DNA of 64,000 nt from Neoconidiobolus thromboides FSU 785 (Eukaryota; Entomophthoromycota; Entomophthoromycetes; Entomophthorales; Neoconidiobolaceae): NCBI GenBank assembly GCA_025603075.1, contig MU626260.1, forward strand, positions 124,001 to 188,000. Reading direction: 5' to 3'. A program made the translations under genes and the position numbers. How positions within the stretch are numbered: position 1 is the first letter of the stretch; every line of letters begins with the position of its first letter. Positions 35,838 to 47,940 of this stretch are shown here, in pieces. The notes under the pieces are model-generated. The model saw only the letters and a program-made list of their open reading frames with translations, was not told the DNA's origin and searched no databases.

Positions 35838-36801
35838 TTAATTGAATACAATAATTAATTTTGACCAAAATCTGCCTTTTTTTTCTTATCGTTACACCTT
35901 TTTTATTTTAACCAATAAATTTTATCATCAGTAATAAAGCAAATGTTATTGGTACTCATTTTCATAAGCACAAAGTGGTTGCGTTTTAAATTTTAGAGAT
36001 GGTTAAAAATAGGTTAAAAAATTAGTTGCTAAATAAATATTTTACTATTATTATTTACTAAAATTTATCTTGCTTTCCTACTTTTTGGGATGAGCTCTTG
36101 ATAAGCTTGCTTTTTATAATATAGTATAGTATGATATAACGTAATAGACTATATTACACATAAATAAAAGCTTCGTTATTGAAGCTTTCTGGTATATATT
36201 AAAACAAACTGGCTAGATAGTATAGATTTAATAAATATGGAGCCGAATAAGGCTATTCCCAATAATTATATAATACTAAACAATCAAAATGACTTGTAAC
36301 AATTATATTTGAACTAGCATCATTATTTAGTTGTTTTTTATTTTGTTATTCTTTTATTTTAAACTCAGTCTATTTTAATAAAATCGGTCGCTCTGGGTAA
36401 ATATTTCCAAACTTGCCCAAATATTAAAAAAACTGATCCAAATCACTATTTAACCAATGAAATTAGGCTTTGCATCCATAAAAAAATAATTAATGCCCAA
36501 TACTGACTTAATTTAAGTTTTACAACTTAGATCAATTGCAAATCAGGTAGGAATGATTCTAGATACTTGATTTTAATTTGCTGCTTTTAAGATAAAAGAA
36601 TATTAAGAAAATTAAGCTTGAATAATTTTAATTGAACAAAGGTTGAAAAGATTGATAGATAGAACTCGACAAACTACTAACTTAAGATTAAACTTCCCTT
36701 TTATTATCATTGAACGTAGAACCTGCATATTTATATAGTTTACAGACCTATTACTTTTACCTTTTATCACAGCTCCATCAATGTTATTAAATTCAACTAA
36801 A
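35838..36801. other. Divergent region SKP1/SET2
   Basis: About 960 bp between divergent genes, AT-rich. No coding exon or repeat was recognised. The SET2 start is the first ATG that splices in frame, so part of this could be a missed 5' exon. Confidence 0.45.
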
Positions 36802-39800
36802 ATGGTTGTGGAGATACAAGACAGCCACACTATTGGCAACTCGAAAGAAAGGTAACTATCTATTATTATTATAATTTACGAGTTTTACTAATTATAAAGC
36901 TGTGAGACATTATCTGGAATTACTAGCTCAAACCTATCTCCAGAAGGTAATTAGATTTATTTTAAGATAAACATTTATTAATTTAATAATAGACCCGAAC
37001 CAAACTACAGAGCTTAATAAGCTAACTTCAAATTCAAAGAATGATTTCGCGAATGAATCCAATAGTGATCATGAAGACGACTTACCATCTACATTCAACA
37101 ATGCAGACCCAGAACAAAAACAACTTTTGAGAAAAGCATTAAAAAAGTTTAACTATATAGAGTCCAGCGTTTATTTGGGTTCAGCAAGAAATGAAAGTAA
37201 AGAAGAATATATGCCCTGCCTTTGTAAACTTGTTAGAAGTAATATTTCAAAATTAATGATAATGATAACTAATTTTAAATTAAAGATGACGACGGAACTA
37301 GATCCTCCTGTGATGCTGATTCAAATTGCATAAATCGTATGCTCATGCTTGAATGCAAGAAAGGCGTTTGTGCTGGAGGAAGACATTGCAAAAATCAAAG
37401 GTAAGGTTACTAATAAACAAACAATTATTTATTAAACTGTATTGATAGATTCACTCGTAAAGAGAATTCTCCTTTAAAATTAATTGAAACAGAAAAAAAG
37501 GGATTTGGATTGGAAGCCACTGCTGATTACAGGCAAAATCAATTTGTAATGGAATATGTTGGCGAGGTTATAAGCCACGGCTCATTTATTAGAAGAGCGG
37601 AAAAATATCATGAAAAAGGTCATAAACATTTCTATTTCATGAGTCTGAAAGCAGATCGAATTATTGATGCTACTACGACTGGTTCATTAGCTCGCTTTAT
37701 AAATCATAGTTGTAACCCAAACTGTATTTTACAAAAATGGATGGTTGGATCCAGGGTTAGGATTGGAATCTTCTCGAAAAGAGCTATAAAAAAAGGTGAA
37801 GAGTTAACTTTTGATTACCAATTTGAACGATATGGCGCTGAAGCACAAATCTGCTATTGTGGCGAACCAAACTGCAAAGGTATATTAGGTGGAGAGAAAC
37901 AGACTGAGCTTAGAGGCTTTGAGAATTCTGATGAGGATGAAATAGAATCCAAACATCGTGGTTTATGTAGTGATGATGAGGTTTCAAAATTAGCTAGTTT
38001 ATTAATGAGGATAAGCCAAGAGGATAAAAACGCAAATAGGGCGCTTATGTTAATTAAAAAGATGAAACTAACCGAAGATAAAAAGTATTTGAAGACATTC
38101 TTAAGGCTACATGGCCTCACGTCACTTAAAGCTTTGCTTGAATTGTTTAAGGATGACGACATCATATTCGATGGATTATTAGATGTACTAGATATGCTTC
38201 CTATCATGAACAAAAACAAATTAGTCGATTTGAAAATATTTGAAACTTTAGAAACCAACATAGAAACATGCTCCCCAGAGATCAAATCAAAAGCAAATCG
38301 ATTGCTTTTAAAATGGGATCCATTGCCACTTAAATACATCATCCCTCGACTACAAAAAGTGGATGTGTCAAGTGCTGTAGCTACCATACAAGGTGAAAGC
38401 GATAGCCCTAGCTTGCTTCTGAAGAAATTTTCAATAACTGATTCTCAATTATCTGCCCAGAATTCACCCTTTCATGTTAAAGCGGCTTTGCTTAATGCGG
38501 ATTCAAATGGCCCTGGTACACCTCAAGATCCTTCAGAATTAAAAGTATGCAGTCAAACTGGTGAACATATCAAAGGGAATATACGTAGATGGGAGGACTT
38601 ACTTGTTGAACCTTCTCCATCTGGTGATTCCTTGAAGAATAAGGGTCTATCAAATCAAGATTCTAATGCAAATAACGTCGATGGTTCTCAATCATCCACT
38701 ATAGCACTCAATGCTCAATCTACCTCCTCTCTTAAATACCATTTATTTAATACACTTAAAAGCACTAATATACTAATCAGGTCTCAATTCGTAGATGAAG
38801 AAGAGCTTAAAACTGAAAATGAGCAGGAGGCTTCATCAAATCTCAATGATACACCCTCTTCTAAAGCAAATACTACTAAAGTCAATCCAAACTTCAAAGC
38901 TGATCAAATCCCATTAAATACTAGCTCTATTGTCAATCCTAGTATTATCAATTACTTCCAACCACCATTACAAAATGGAGCATTCCCAGTTAGCACCCCT
39001 TGGGCATACAACAGCTATTCTCAAGGGACAAGTACACATCCTGCTATAAATCCAGCATTGGCACATAGTACTTCAATTCCACCTTATAATATTAACTACA
39101 CTGGTCAAGTCCCACACACTTTTATACATAACCATCATGAAGCACCTCATCAACCTATAGCTCCTACAACAAATGACCTCCCACCTGGTTGGTGTCAAGC
39201 TATAGCACCAACAGGTCAACCTTACTATTACCATTCAGTTACTAGGATGACAAGGTGGGATAAACCAAAAAATGAAGAAAATATTCCTCATAATCTAAAC
39301 TATCCTATGAATTATAATTATCTATCACAAACTTCCCTTAATATGGATTATTACAATTACTATTCTGGAAATGGTCATGCTCCTTCATCTGTTAATACTC
39401 CTTGTTCATTACCTACTTCTACTCCTATTACTGATTTAAATCAAACAAATATATATGATGAAAAGAAAGGAAGTTATCCTTTAATATCTGTTAAAAACAG
39501 TGAGTATACAACTGAAATTAGTATTAAAAACCAAGGAAAAGAGTATAAGGCATCGCCCGTTAAAAGACAGGCTACCAACTCATGTGAATATTTACTAAGC
39601 TCAGTAAAATCACCAAAAGAGGGTAGTTTAGGAAAGTTGGAGTATAAAAACATAGGAGAAAGTAATAAAATACGGAAATATAAATATTCGGATTTAACAG
39701 AAATAGAAGAAAATGAGATAGATAATAAGCAATACAAATCGATGGATGCTAGAGATAAAAGTGTATGTAAATTTGAAATATCCGAAAAAGCTTATACTCA

Positions 39801-40178
39801 AGATGAACTAAAATCTAGATGTAAAAATATGGTATGTTGATTAACATGAATCTATAATTTAACATATTAATCATTGCTATTTAGATTGCAAAAGTAGTGG
39901 TGCATTATTTTAACCCATATTATAAATATTTTGAAAAAGAATTTTTTAAAAAACATGCTGAAAGGGTGAGCTTGATAGTGAATTTTTCAAGAATTTTTAA
40001 TTAATTTTTTAAATAGATGACAACAAGTTTAGTTACCAAAGAGATGCGACAAGAATGTTATAAAGAAGGACGAATGAGGATAATGAATGAAGCATTAAAA
40101 AAAATGGTGAAAGGGTTTGTTATTGATTATGCTAAAAAATTAGTAGCTAAAAAAGAAGAATATGAAAAATCAAAATAA
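36802..40178 (+). CDS. SET2: Histone H3 lysine-36 methyltransferase Set2
   Basis: Several exons: 36802-36851, a short second exon, a third from about 36993, one near 37290-37400, the main exon from about 37450 to 39834, and two C-terminal exons. Domains in order are AWS (cysteines in CDADSNCINRMLMLECKKG and CAGGRHCKNQR) and SET (KKGFGLEA, FVMEYVGEVI, FINHSCNPNC, GEELTFDYQFERYG). Then come post-SET (CYCGEPNCKG), a WW domain (LPPGWCQAIAPTGQPYYYHS, 39180-39270) and a C-terminal SRI domain (VVHYFNPYYKYFEKEFF to KKLVAKKEEYEKSK). The SRI binds the phosphorylated C-terminal domain of RNA polymerase II. Methylation of H3K36 therefore follows elongation. The region 38400-39150 is Ser/Asn-rich and probably disordered. 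Confidence 0.95.
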
Positions 40179-40896
40179 TCCAAATTACATTTTTACTGAG
40201 TTGATTTTATAAGAGATTGACATGTGTATAAAAAATAATGGTTGATTTTTTTTCTTTTAAATATTTTATTTTTATTAATTTATAAAATTTATTATCCGTG
40301 TATTTAGTTTACTAATGTTCTAAGTTCTCTCTCGCTTTTATATCCATTTTTTTAGTATACAAAAAAAGCATACAATTGTAATGTTTTTTAATACTTGTTT
40401 AAATATTTTTTAAAAAATAAAGAAATGTTTTATTGCTTTGATGAGTTTTAACATATAAAATATTTTATTTTTAAATTCAACTCAGAATTGTAGATATTAT
40501 TGAATAAAAAGAATGAAATAAAAGATAAGGTAATGTAATGTAAAAGTAAAGTTTAAAGTGCTTTTGAACAAAGACATAACATTGCATGTAAATGAAGCCA
40601 AATCTTTTAATAAAAAATTATTCTTACTTTTTAAACATTGTTTTATTAGCCTTTTTTTACTTTAGCTAACTTTGATGTTCAGTTGAAATTAAACCTGGCT
40701 TTTGCAAAAATAAAGCCAAATTTGAATATTTTAATAAAAGTGGCAGATTTCAATTAAGCTATAAAATCCCATTCAGTTTTAATATTAAAACTGATTAAAA
40801 TAGAATTTGAATTTATATATTCATTTCCGTTACCTTTGTAAAGCTTTAAACTAACTATAAAAATACTCTTTAAAAGTAATCTTCATACTATAATAC

Positions 40897-40993
40897 AAGG
40901 ATGTCTTTTTGGCTTATTTTTTCCATTCTCTAAGCACTATTGAGCGGAAAACATGTTAGTAAATCTCTTAAAGAAAAAGAAAAATCTCCATAT
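40897..40993 (-). repeat. MITE-like element, copy E (reverse)
   Basis: Read on the minus strand: TATGGAGATTTTTCTTTTTC, TTTAAGAGATTTACTAACA, TTTTCCGCTCAATAGTGCTT, GAATGGAAAAAATAAGCC, then ACATCCTTGTATT. It shares its left-end bases with the next copy. Confidence 0.65.
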
Positions 40994-41104
40994 GGGAATG
41001 TGTTTTTTGTTTAAGAGCTTTACTAATAATTATTTTACTCAAACACCACTTAAAAAATTAAAAATTAAAAAAATAATAAAGCCAAAAAAAACATTCCTAT
41101 ATAT
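40989..41104 (+). repeat. MITE-like element, copy F (forward)
   Basis: Ends are CATATGGGAATGTG and ACATTCCTATATAT, a good inverted pair. The core is TTTAAGAGCTTTACTAATAA with CTCAAACACCACTTAAAAAA. It abuts copy E at a shared CATATGG junction. Confidence 0.65.
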
Positions 41105-41108
41105 TAAA

Positions 41109-41208
41109 GTGGGAATGTTTTTTTGGTTTCATTACTCTTTCTATCTTTTAAGGCCTATTTGAACGGAAAAATTGTTAATAAAATTCTTAAATACAAGGGT
41201 ATACCCTC
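41109..41208 (-). repeat. MITE-like element, copy G (reverse)
   Basis: Read on the minus strand it has TTTAAGAATTTTATTAACAA, TTTTTCCGTTCAAATAGG and AGTAATGAAACC. The right end is AACATTCCCAC and the left end has drifted (GGGTATACCCTTG). Confidence 0.65.
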
Positions 41209-41320
41209 ATTAATCCATTAAATATTTACTCAAATCAACAACGATAACAAAATAAGAATTATAAGTCAATTTATTGTTCAATTTAATATAGCAAACATGG
41301 ATATTTTAACTATTAATATC

Positions 41321-43744
41321 TTAAAATTTGAATTTATTCGCTTTATCTTTAGCATTTTGCTCTGCTTTAGCTTTACGTTTACGATCCACATTAGCTATAT
41401 GCTCGGCTGCCATATCACCAAGATCTTCTTTAGCAATCGATTGATTTTTTTCCTAAAACAAAAATAATAAAATATAAATACAATACTTAGCTATTGTTAT
41501 TATTATCAATTTACCTTAACAGCCCCATTATATTTCGATTGTAAATAATTTTTATCATTAAATTTATCCATTTCAGAGGGATCTAAAGCTACTTCAATAT
41601 CTCCCATTTTGCGACGCTAATATATATAAATTAATATTAAAATGATTTATACAAAATTAAATCAAGAAAGCTGGACTCTTACTTTGGTGTTACTATCTTG
41701 TCCAAGTTTACCACCTAACTCATATTTATATTGTGATCCCATAAAACCTGATATTTGTGTATCTTTTTGTTGTACAATACTAAATAATTCCTTGGTACTA
41801 TTATCTTCTTCGACCCTAAAAAAATTAGTAGAATTAATAGCTATTCTATTTCATATATCAATTTATAGTGATTTACCTTCTAATATCTTTGCGTAATTCA
41901 ATATCTAATGGCGTTTCAAATCCACTAACAACAGTACTTGGCGTTTCCATACCATCAAGTCGTTCACCATCAGCAGCTGTTTCATTTCCCCCTTCCTCTT
42001 CTTCTTCTTCCACCTTTTCCTCTTCTTCTTCTTCTTCTTCTTCTTCAACTGTAAAAAATAGAAATTTAAAATAAAAATTACATTTTATTGTATATGCTAT
42101 TTTACCTTCTTCTTCTGATTCCATATCTCCCCATAATGTTCTATCAATAGGTTCATAATTCTATATTATAAAATTAAATAAAATAGTTAATTTGAACATT
42201 ATTGTAATTACCTCATTAATACCCTCTAATGCACTGGTACCAAAAACATCACCATAGAGTGGACGATTAAACTAAGAAAATTAAATATCAGTTCATCAAT
42301 CAATGATATAACACTTACTTCATCTACTGGAGGTTTACCCCAACCACCTGGATGATATCCCCACATAGCCCTAAATAAAATTAATATATTAAAAATTTTA
42401 AAAAAATAAAATAATTTACCCTTCCGGAATTGGTGCATTTAGCCCTGGAATAGTTAAATTAGGATAGGATGGTGGTGGTCCATAACGTTGCATATTTAAT
42501 AACCAAGGAGGTGGAGCTAACGGTGGCATATTTAATGCTGCTTTTAAACTTTCTGATAAATCTCCAGGTTTTCTTTCTTTAAATTTAGTTTCAAATTCAC
42601 GACCTTCATAATACCTAAGTTATACGTAAAAAGAAAAAAATTGATTGATTAGTTATTCATATACGAAGTTATGCAGAAATATTAATAAAACTTACAATTC
42701 TCCATGTTTAGTTAAATAAGGTTTAGTTTGAAATCGAAAAAAAGCGTCATGTAAACGTTGATAATCAATATCTAATTTACCCATTTTGGGATGCATTTTA
42801 GCTCTTGCTTTTTGTTTTAATGTAGCAGTTTCTTCTTTTTCATTAGTTGAATCTCGCATTTCCATAATACCAGTCGCTTTGATAAAATCTATAAAAGAAT
42901 TTTATTATAGTCATTAAATATTATTATTTACATCATATTGATATTAACTCACCTGGAAGTTCAAAAGGTGGTTTTTCAATACCCCTTTTACCTTGTAAAT
43001 ATTTTCTTTTTTGCGACCAATGTTTAGGTATTGGTATAGTATTACGGTACGATTTAAGGTGTACAAGTAATTGAGGATCACTAGCAGTTACATCTACCCA
43101 CTTTAAAAAAGTATTAGTTTAATCTAATATAACTATATTCTTAAAAAATAAGATACCTCTACCACTTCCGGTTTTTTAGCCGTCTGTTTTAATTCTGCAA
43201 TACTCATCCTATTTAACTTTCTTAATTTTTTCTTTGATATAGTTCCATTTTCATCAGTTTCTTCATCAGAGTTATCACTATCATCAGAGCTTCCTTTGTC
43301 TTTGTTGGATTCTTCAATTATTACCTATATTACTTCTAAACATCCATTTATCTTAATCTTAAGAAAAATAATTACCTCTTCTTGTTCAACCTCTTCTTTT
43401 CCAGAAAATTTATTAAATATTTTTGAAAACTCTTCATAATTAGGATCTTCTTTTGGTATATCTATTTCTTCACCAACATATACAATCTCAATATCTTTTT
43501 CTTCTTCATCTTCCTTATAAATTATTAATTATTATTTAAGCGAAATCAATTTAAAATTAATTACTTTTTTTGAAACTTGGTTTTGATTACTTTTTACTTC
43601 AACTTCCTTCTTTTTCTTTGGTCGACGTTTCTTTTTATATTCTTTTTTCTTCCCATTTTTTAATCCAACTCCTTTATCTATTCTTTCCTCTTTAATAGGA
43701 TCATGTTGAATATGCCCATTTAGTATATTGGATAATCCTGACAT
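41321..43744 (-). CDS. SF3B2: Splicing factor 3B subunit 2 (SF3B2/Cus1/SAP145)
   Basis: About eleven exons run from the start at 43744 to TAA at 41321-41323. The basic N-terminus (KKEYKKKRRPKKKK) and an acidic stretch precede the family core. The DUF382 block is clear: PEVVEWVDVTASDPQLLV, SYRNTIPIPKHWSQKRKYL, then KPPFELPDFI. The PSP region follows: PPPWLLNMQRYGPPPSYPNL, IPGLNAPIPEG, WGYHPGGWGKPPVDE and NRPLYGDVFG. An exon near 41890-42055 encodes a long Glu run (TTC repeats on the plus strand). The C-terminus is RKRKAKAEQNAKDKANKFKF. Cus1/SF3B2 is a U2 snRNP component that contacts pre-mRNA upstream of the branch point and pairs with SF3B4. Such a gene suits an intron-rich genome. Confidence 0.95.
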
Positions 43745-44089
43745 TGATTTTTTATATTATTAAAAAAACAATAAGAAAGATAAACCAATAATCGATTCAA
43801 AATTTTATTTTAAAAAAATGTTTTTACTGGAATACACATAATTTGATTTATAAAATATTGGGCTAAAACTTTGAATTTTTTCTAAAAGATTTGCTTAAAA
43901 ACGACACTAATTAATAAGTTCTATAGTTAACATTCCTAATTTAAGTTAAGTTAGATAAAATAACGTAAGTCAATAAAAAAAATTTTTTATCTTGTTAAAA
44001 ACTGATTTTTTTTATAATAGAATAAAAATAAAAAAAAGTTGTATACAAAACTGTTACTAATACGATTCTCTTTCCATTTTATCAAAATC
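43745..44089. other. Divergent promoter region SF3B2/NOT2
   Basis: 345 bp between divergent start codons, AT-rich. No motif recognised. Confidence 0.45.
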
Positions 44090-45958
44090 ATGCAAAGAGG
44101 TATTATTTATTATTTATTGTATTTTGAAATTTATTGATTGAATATCCAGGAATGCCAAACAAAGCGAAAAACCAGGCACCAAAAGGTATTTAAAAGCATT
44201 TAATTCTGCATCATCTATTTGTTAATACTATTTCAAAAGCCAATTGGTCTTCTGTCATTAACCAAGCCAATTTACGGAATAGTCCACAAGGGTATGCAGC
44301 TCAATTACAGTCTTATTCAGATACTTCCATCAATAGTGAATTGAATAAAAGTAAAGAAACCAATGGAGTTCATACTGATTTACCAAACGCCCAAGCTTAT
44401 AGACAATCTAGAGTTACAAGGCAAGAAGACTTTCCTGCTTTACCGTTGCAAAGAGCTTCGTCCCATCAAATTCAACCTAAACCCAGTGGTATGATTAATG
44501 ACAAAACCACTCCAACTCAAAAACAGTTGAATAACTCGAATATGATAGCTACTACATCGGAACAAGGGGGTAAAAGTAAGATTTTTATTGTTTTCAAATG
44601 AAATGAGTATCAAATTCATCATAAACTAGATACACGTAATCAACCACGGTATACAATAGAAACTCAAGCTCAGGTAGAAAAAAAAGAAACTTGTTAAATT
44701 TTATTATAACTTATTAACAGATACATAATTCAATAGGGGCAAAATAAACAGAAGAATAATAAAAAAGAAGTTATTAAGGAAACACTGCCACTAAAGCCTG
44801 AAGAAAAGTATGGATTACCAAAAATTTTAGATATTTTATATAATAAAAAAGAAAAAACAGAATATTTTTTGGCTACTGGGATACCCCTAGAATCCGCTAA
44901 ATTAAATTTAAATGATCCTAGGTAAGTTTCAACAATAATAATAATTTTATATAAAACTTATTAATACTATCTTATTTTAATTAGACCCATTTTTAATACA
45001 TTACTATCTCCTTGGATATTAGAACCTTCTACTTATAGCGGTTTATCTAAAATACCGGATAATGAATTACCTAAAGATTTTCAAGATAATCATCCAATGG
45101 TATCTCCAATGAAACATATTAAAAGATATAAAGATCGAACATTATTTTATATATTTTATACGATGCCAAGAGATTTAATGCAAGAAGGAGCTGCTCATGA
45201 ATTGTAAGTATTTGAATTAATAACAATAATAATAGATTTAATAATAATAAATTTAAAGGCATAGTCGAGGTTGGAGGTATCATATTAAACGTCAATTATG
45301 GATGATGCGAGTCGAGAATAATGAACTAACAAGTCGACAAAATGAAAATTCAGACATATTTGAAGTGTTTCATCCAAGGAATTGGGAAACAAGAATTGAA
45401 AGGGTAGCTTTTGGTAATGATACATTTGAAACAAGACAAGTGTATAATATCAATCAAATTAGTTATACTAAAGAACAAGTGATCAATAACAATAATCATC
45501 ATTTAGTTGATAATACATATGGTCCCATAGGAAATCCAAATAATCCATCGAATGGACCAATGGGAGTTATGAATCCACAACAGATGTATAAACAAAATTT
45601 AGCTATGGGATACAATCCAAATAATAATACAACAATAACACCAGGACATATACATGGAGGAGGAGGAATGAATGGAAATTATTTACCACAAGCTCATTTA
45701 AATCTAGGATTAAATCAGCAACAAGTTCAAATGATGAATCTACAAGCTCATCATTTACAAAATAATCCTCATTTACATCAACAACAACAAAACCTTCCAC
45801 CTCAAATGTTTAATGCAAATATTCATCCCAATATCAATAATCCTCATTTTAATCCAAATCAATTGCAATTGAATCAAGCTTATCATTTGCAAAATATTCC
45901 TCAACATATGTTACCTCATAATCAACATCATAATCAATCTAGAATGAAAGATTATTAA
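44090..45958 (+). CDS. NOT2: CCR4-NOT complex subunit 2 with a long C-terminal tail
   Basis: Exons begin with a tiny one (44090-44099, MQRG) that splices in frame to 44150-44185 and then 44240-44575; a start at 44152 is the alternative. The N-terminal part has the motif QEDFPALPLQR, typical of NOT2. The NOT box is KYGLPKILDILYNKKE, LATGIPLESAKLNLNDPRPI, LLSPWILEPSTY, DRTLFYIFYTMPRDLMQEGA, HSRGWRYHIKRQLWMMRVEN and FHPRNWETRIERVAFGNDTF. NOT2 with NOT1 and NOT3/5 scaffolds mRNA deadenylation. In known NOT2 proteins the NOT box closes the protein. Here the frame runs on for about 165 residues rich in Asn, His, Gln and Pro (HLQNNPHLHQQQQNLPPQM), with no intervening stop or obvious intron. Confidence 0.88.
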
Positions 45959-46261
45959 ATATGAAAGCTGAAGTTTTATTGTCGTAGGAATTAAATTTTT
46001 TATAATTTGTTTTATGTAAAATAAGGTTCATTTTTATTTTATTTTTTATTTTATTTTTATGTTTGTTATAATTAAATAGTGTGAGATATTTGTTATGCTA
46101 ATAGGCAAAAGTTTTATTATTTAATACTATTAAGATAAAGTTTTTTTTATAAATATTAAAGCTTAGATTTTATTTTTATTTTTATTTTTAAATATTAATT
46201 TTACCCTTCCCTTCCCTTACATTACATTACATTAAATGAAACTCTAAAAAGCATCAAAAAC
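45959..46261. other. Short intergenic region with simple repeats
   Basis: 303 bp with T-rich tracts and an (ACATT)n run near 46220-46236. No gene. Confidence 0.5.
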
Positions 46262-47729
46262 ATGAATACTTTATTTTTTGAAATTTTTAAGTACTTTAAT
46301 CAAATGGGTAAATTTTCCCACCCTTTTTAATAATCTACAAATAAATACTAACTATATCATATATTGAATTAGAAAAAGATATATTAGTTGATATTAGTAA
46401 AAAACTACAAAGGATACAATTAGTAAATGAAGAGATTAATAAAGATAAATTACATTCTAATAGTATAAAAAATAAGAGCAACAATAAGAATAAAACTAAA
46501 AAGAGGTATATACGAGCCAAATGATAAATACAAGAGACTTTATTTTAATTTTATTATATAGCACCAAGGATATATTAATCAGTGTAGAAAAATTAGAAAG
46601 TATAAGAGGTAATAATTAATTTAATTACTTACTATTATTGAGATGATGATTCCTCAGATAAAATAAATCTCAAATTATCTGATAAACAAGAATATGATGA
46701 CCATTTGGTAACTAAGTAGGTTATAAAATATTAAAATTAAATAACACCATTTTAATACTTAATAATTCTTTAGTTTATTAATCATTATGAGTGCATAGTT
46801 TATTAATGTATTCTTTATTAAATGAAGGATAAGTTAAATATTCAATTTCCAATTAAAAAAGAAAATGAAGGAAATGAAGAAAACAATTTTAATAATCAAG
46901 TAAGTTGGTTCATTTATTCGACTTTTGTTTTATTTATTAAACAATAATTTAGAATAGCAAAATAAAGAATGAACAAGACATATTCATAAAAAGTAATTCA
47001 ATGACTATCATCTAAAAATTAAGTATTAAACAACTCATTGAACTTAGCTCCCATATCCGATCCAGCCTCTCAACTGTTATTATTAAGACAAAGATTAGAA
47101 CAAATAGAAATTGAAGCTAACTTTTCCTCTCTTGAAATGATTAAAGTGAATAATTACAAATGTCATAAAATATTAAAAAGATATTAATATTCAACTTAAT
47201 AATAATAGGAAACAGTCTACCCAGATTATAAGAAATTATCTAGAAGTTATAAAGATGGCATGAAATTATATAGTTATATTAATGGTAATATTCAGGCTAA
47301 ATATCAAGACAATACTATTCAAATTTGGTTTCCTAATGGGGATTGGAAAAAGGTAATTGGATTTTTATTATTATTATCATTATTATTGTATAAACATATG
47401 ATGTATTTTTACTTTTATTTATTATTTTTATTTTAATTCTATATTTAATAGTTAAAAGATAATTATCTATACTATTATTATTCTAAAAATCAAGTGACTC
47501 AAATAAGTCATTGTAATGGAACAAATGAATTTCATTATCCAGATGGTACTATTGAACGTTATCCACCTAAAATGAAGAATAGTGATATAAAATCCACCTT
47601 CATTAAATTAGAGATTTGGTTACCAAATAATACTTATAAAAGAATTATTTGTAAATCAAAATTTAATAATAATAATAAAGCTGGTGGAGATTTAGAAGTA
47701 AGTTAAAATAGAATATAAATAGAATATAA

Positions 47730-47760
<31 letters not shown>

Positions 47761-47820
47761 CAATTTAATTAGGAATTTTATCCCAATATAACTTATCCTA
47801 ATAGGCCGAATAAACATTAA
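46262..47820 (+). CDS. Short CPAP/SAS-4-like protein with Tcp10_C G-box
   Basis: Ten exons join without frame error: 46262-46307, 46373-46505, 46562-46608, 46643-46707, 46834-46899, 46953-46992, 47024-47145, 47209-47352, 47452-47697 and 47773-47820. They total 957 nt, or 318 residues. The first intron contains a TACTAAC branch site. An N-terminal helical, Lys/Glu-rich half includes a probable coil (QLLLLRQRLEQIEIEANFSS). The C-terminal half is a G-box of beta strands: VYPDYKKLSRSYKDGMKLYS, IQIWFPNGDWKK, YLYYYYSKNQVTQISH and FHYPDGTIERYPP. This matches the Tcp10_C/CPAP G-box (repeated F/Y-P-D/N-G and YYYAETQTTHTTYPDG). In animals that domain binds STIL/SAS-5 during centriole assembly. The protein is far shorter than animal CPAP (over 1,300 residues) and has no visible tubulin-binding PN2-3 region. 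An (AAT)n run lies in intron 9. Confidence 0.75.
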
Positions 47821-47940
47821 CTTTTAATTTATTTAATAAAAAAATTTAAAAAATAAAAACAAAAAATTTAAAAAAAACTAAATTTAGATAATATTAATAA
47901 TTTAATTTAATTAAAAAAAATCTTCTTAATTATATTTAAA

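Larger units (their letters stand above)
40179..41320. other. Intergenic region with a cluster of three MITE-like copies
   Basis: About 1.1 kb between SET2 and SF3B2. From 40897 to 41208 it holds three adjacent copies of the dispersed element in reverse, forward and reverse orientation. No gene is seen. Confidence 0.6.

Noticed and set aside
41868-42074. Ser-rich plus-strand open frame
   Set aside because: Antisense of the Glu run in SF3B2.
47730-47762. (AAT)n run as a possible CRISPR or regulatory array
   Set aside because: A simple trinucleotide repeat inside an intron; no spacers and no repeat-spacer pattern anywhere in the window.
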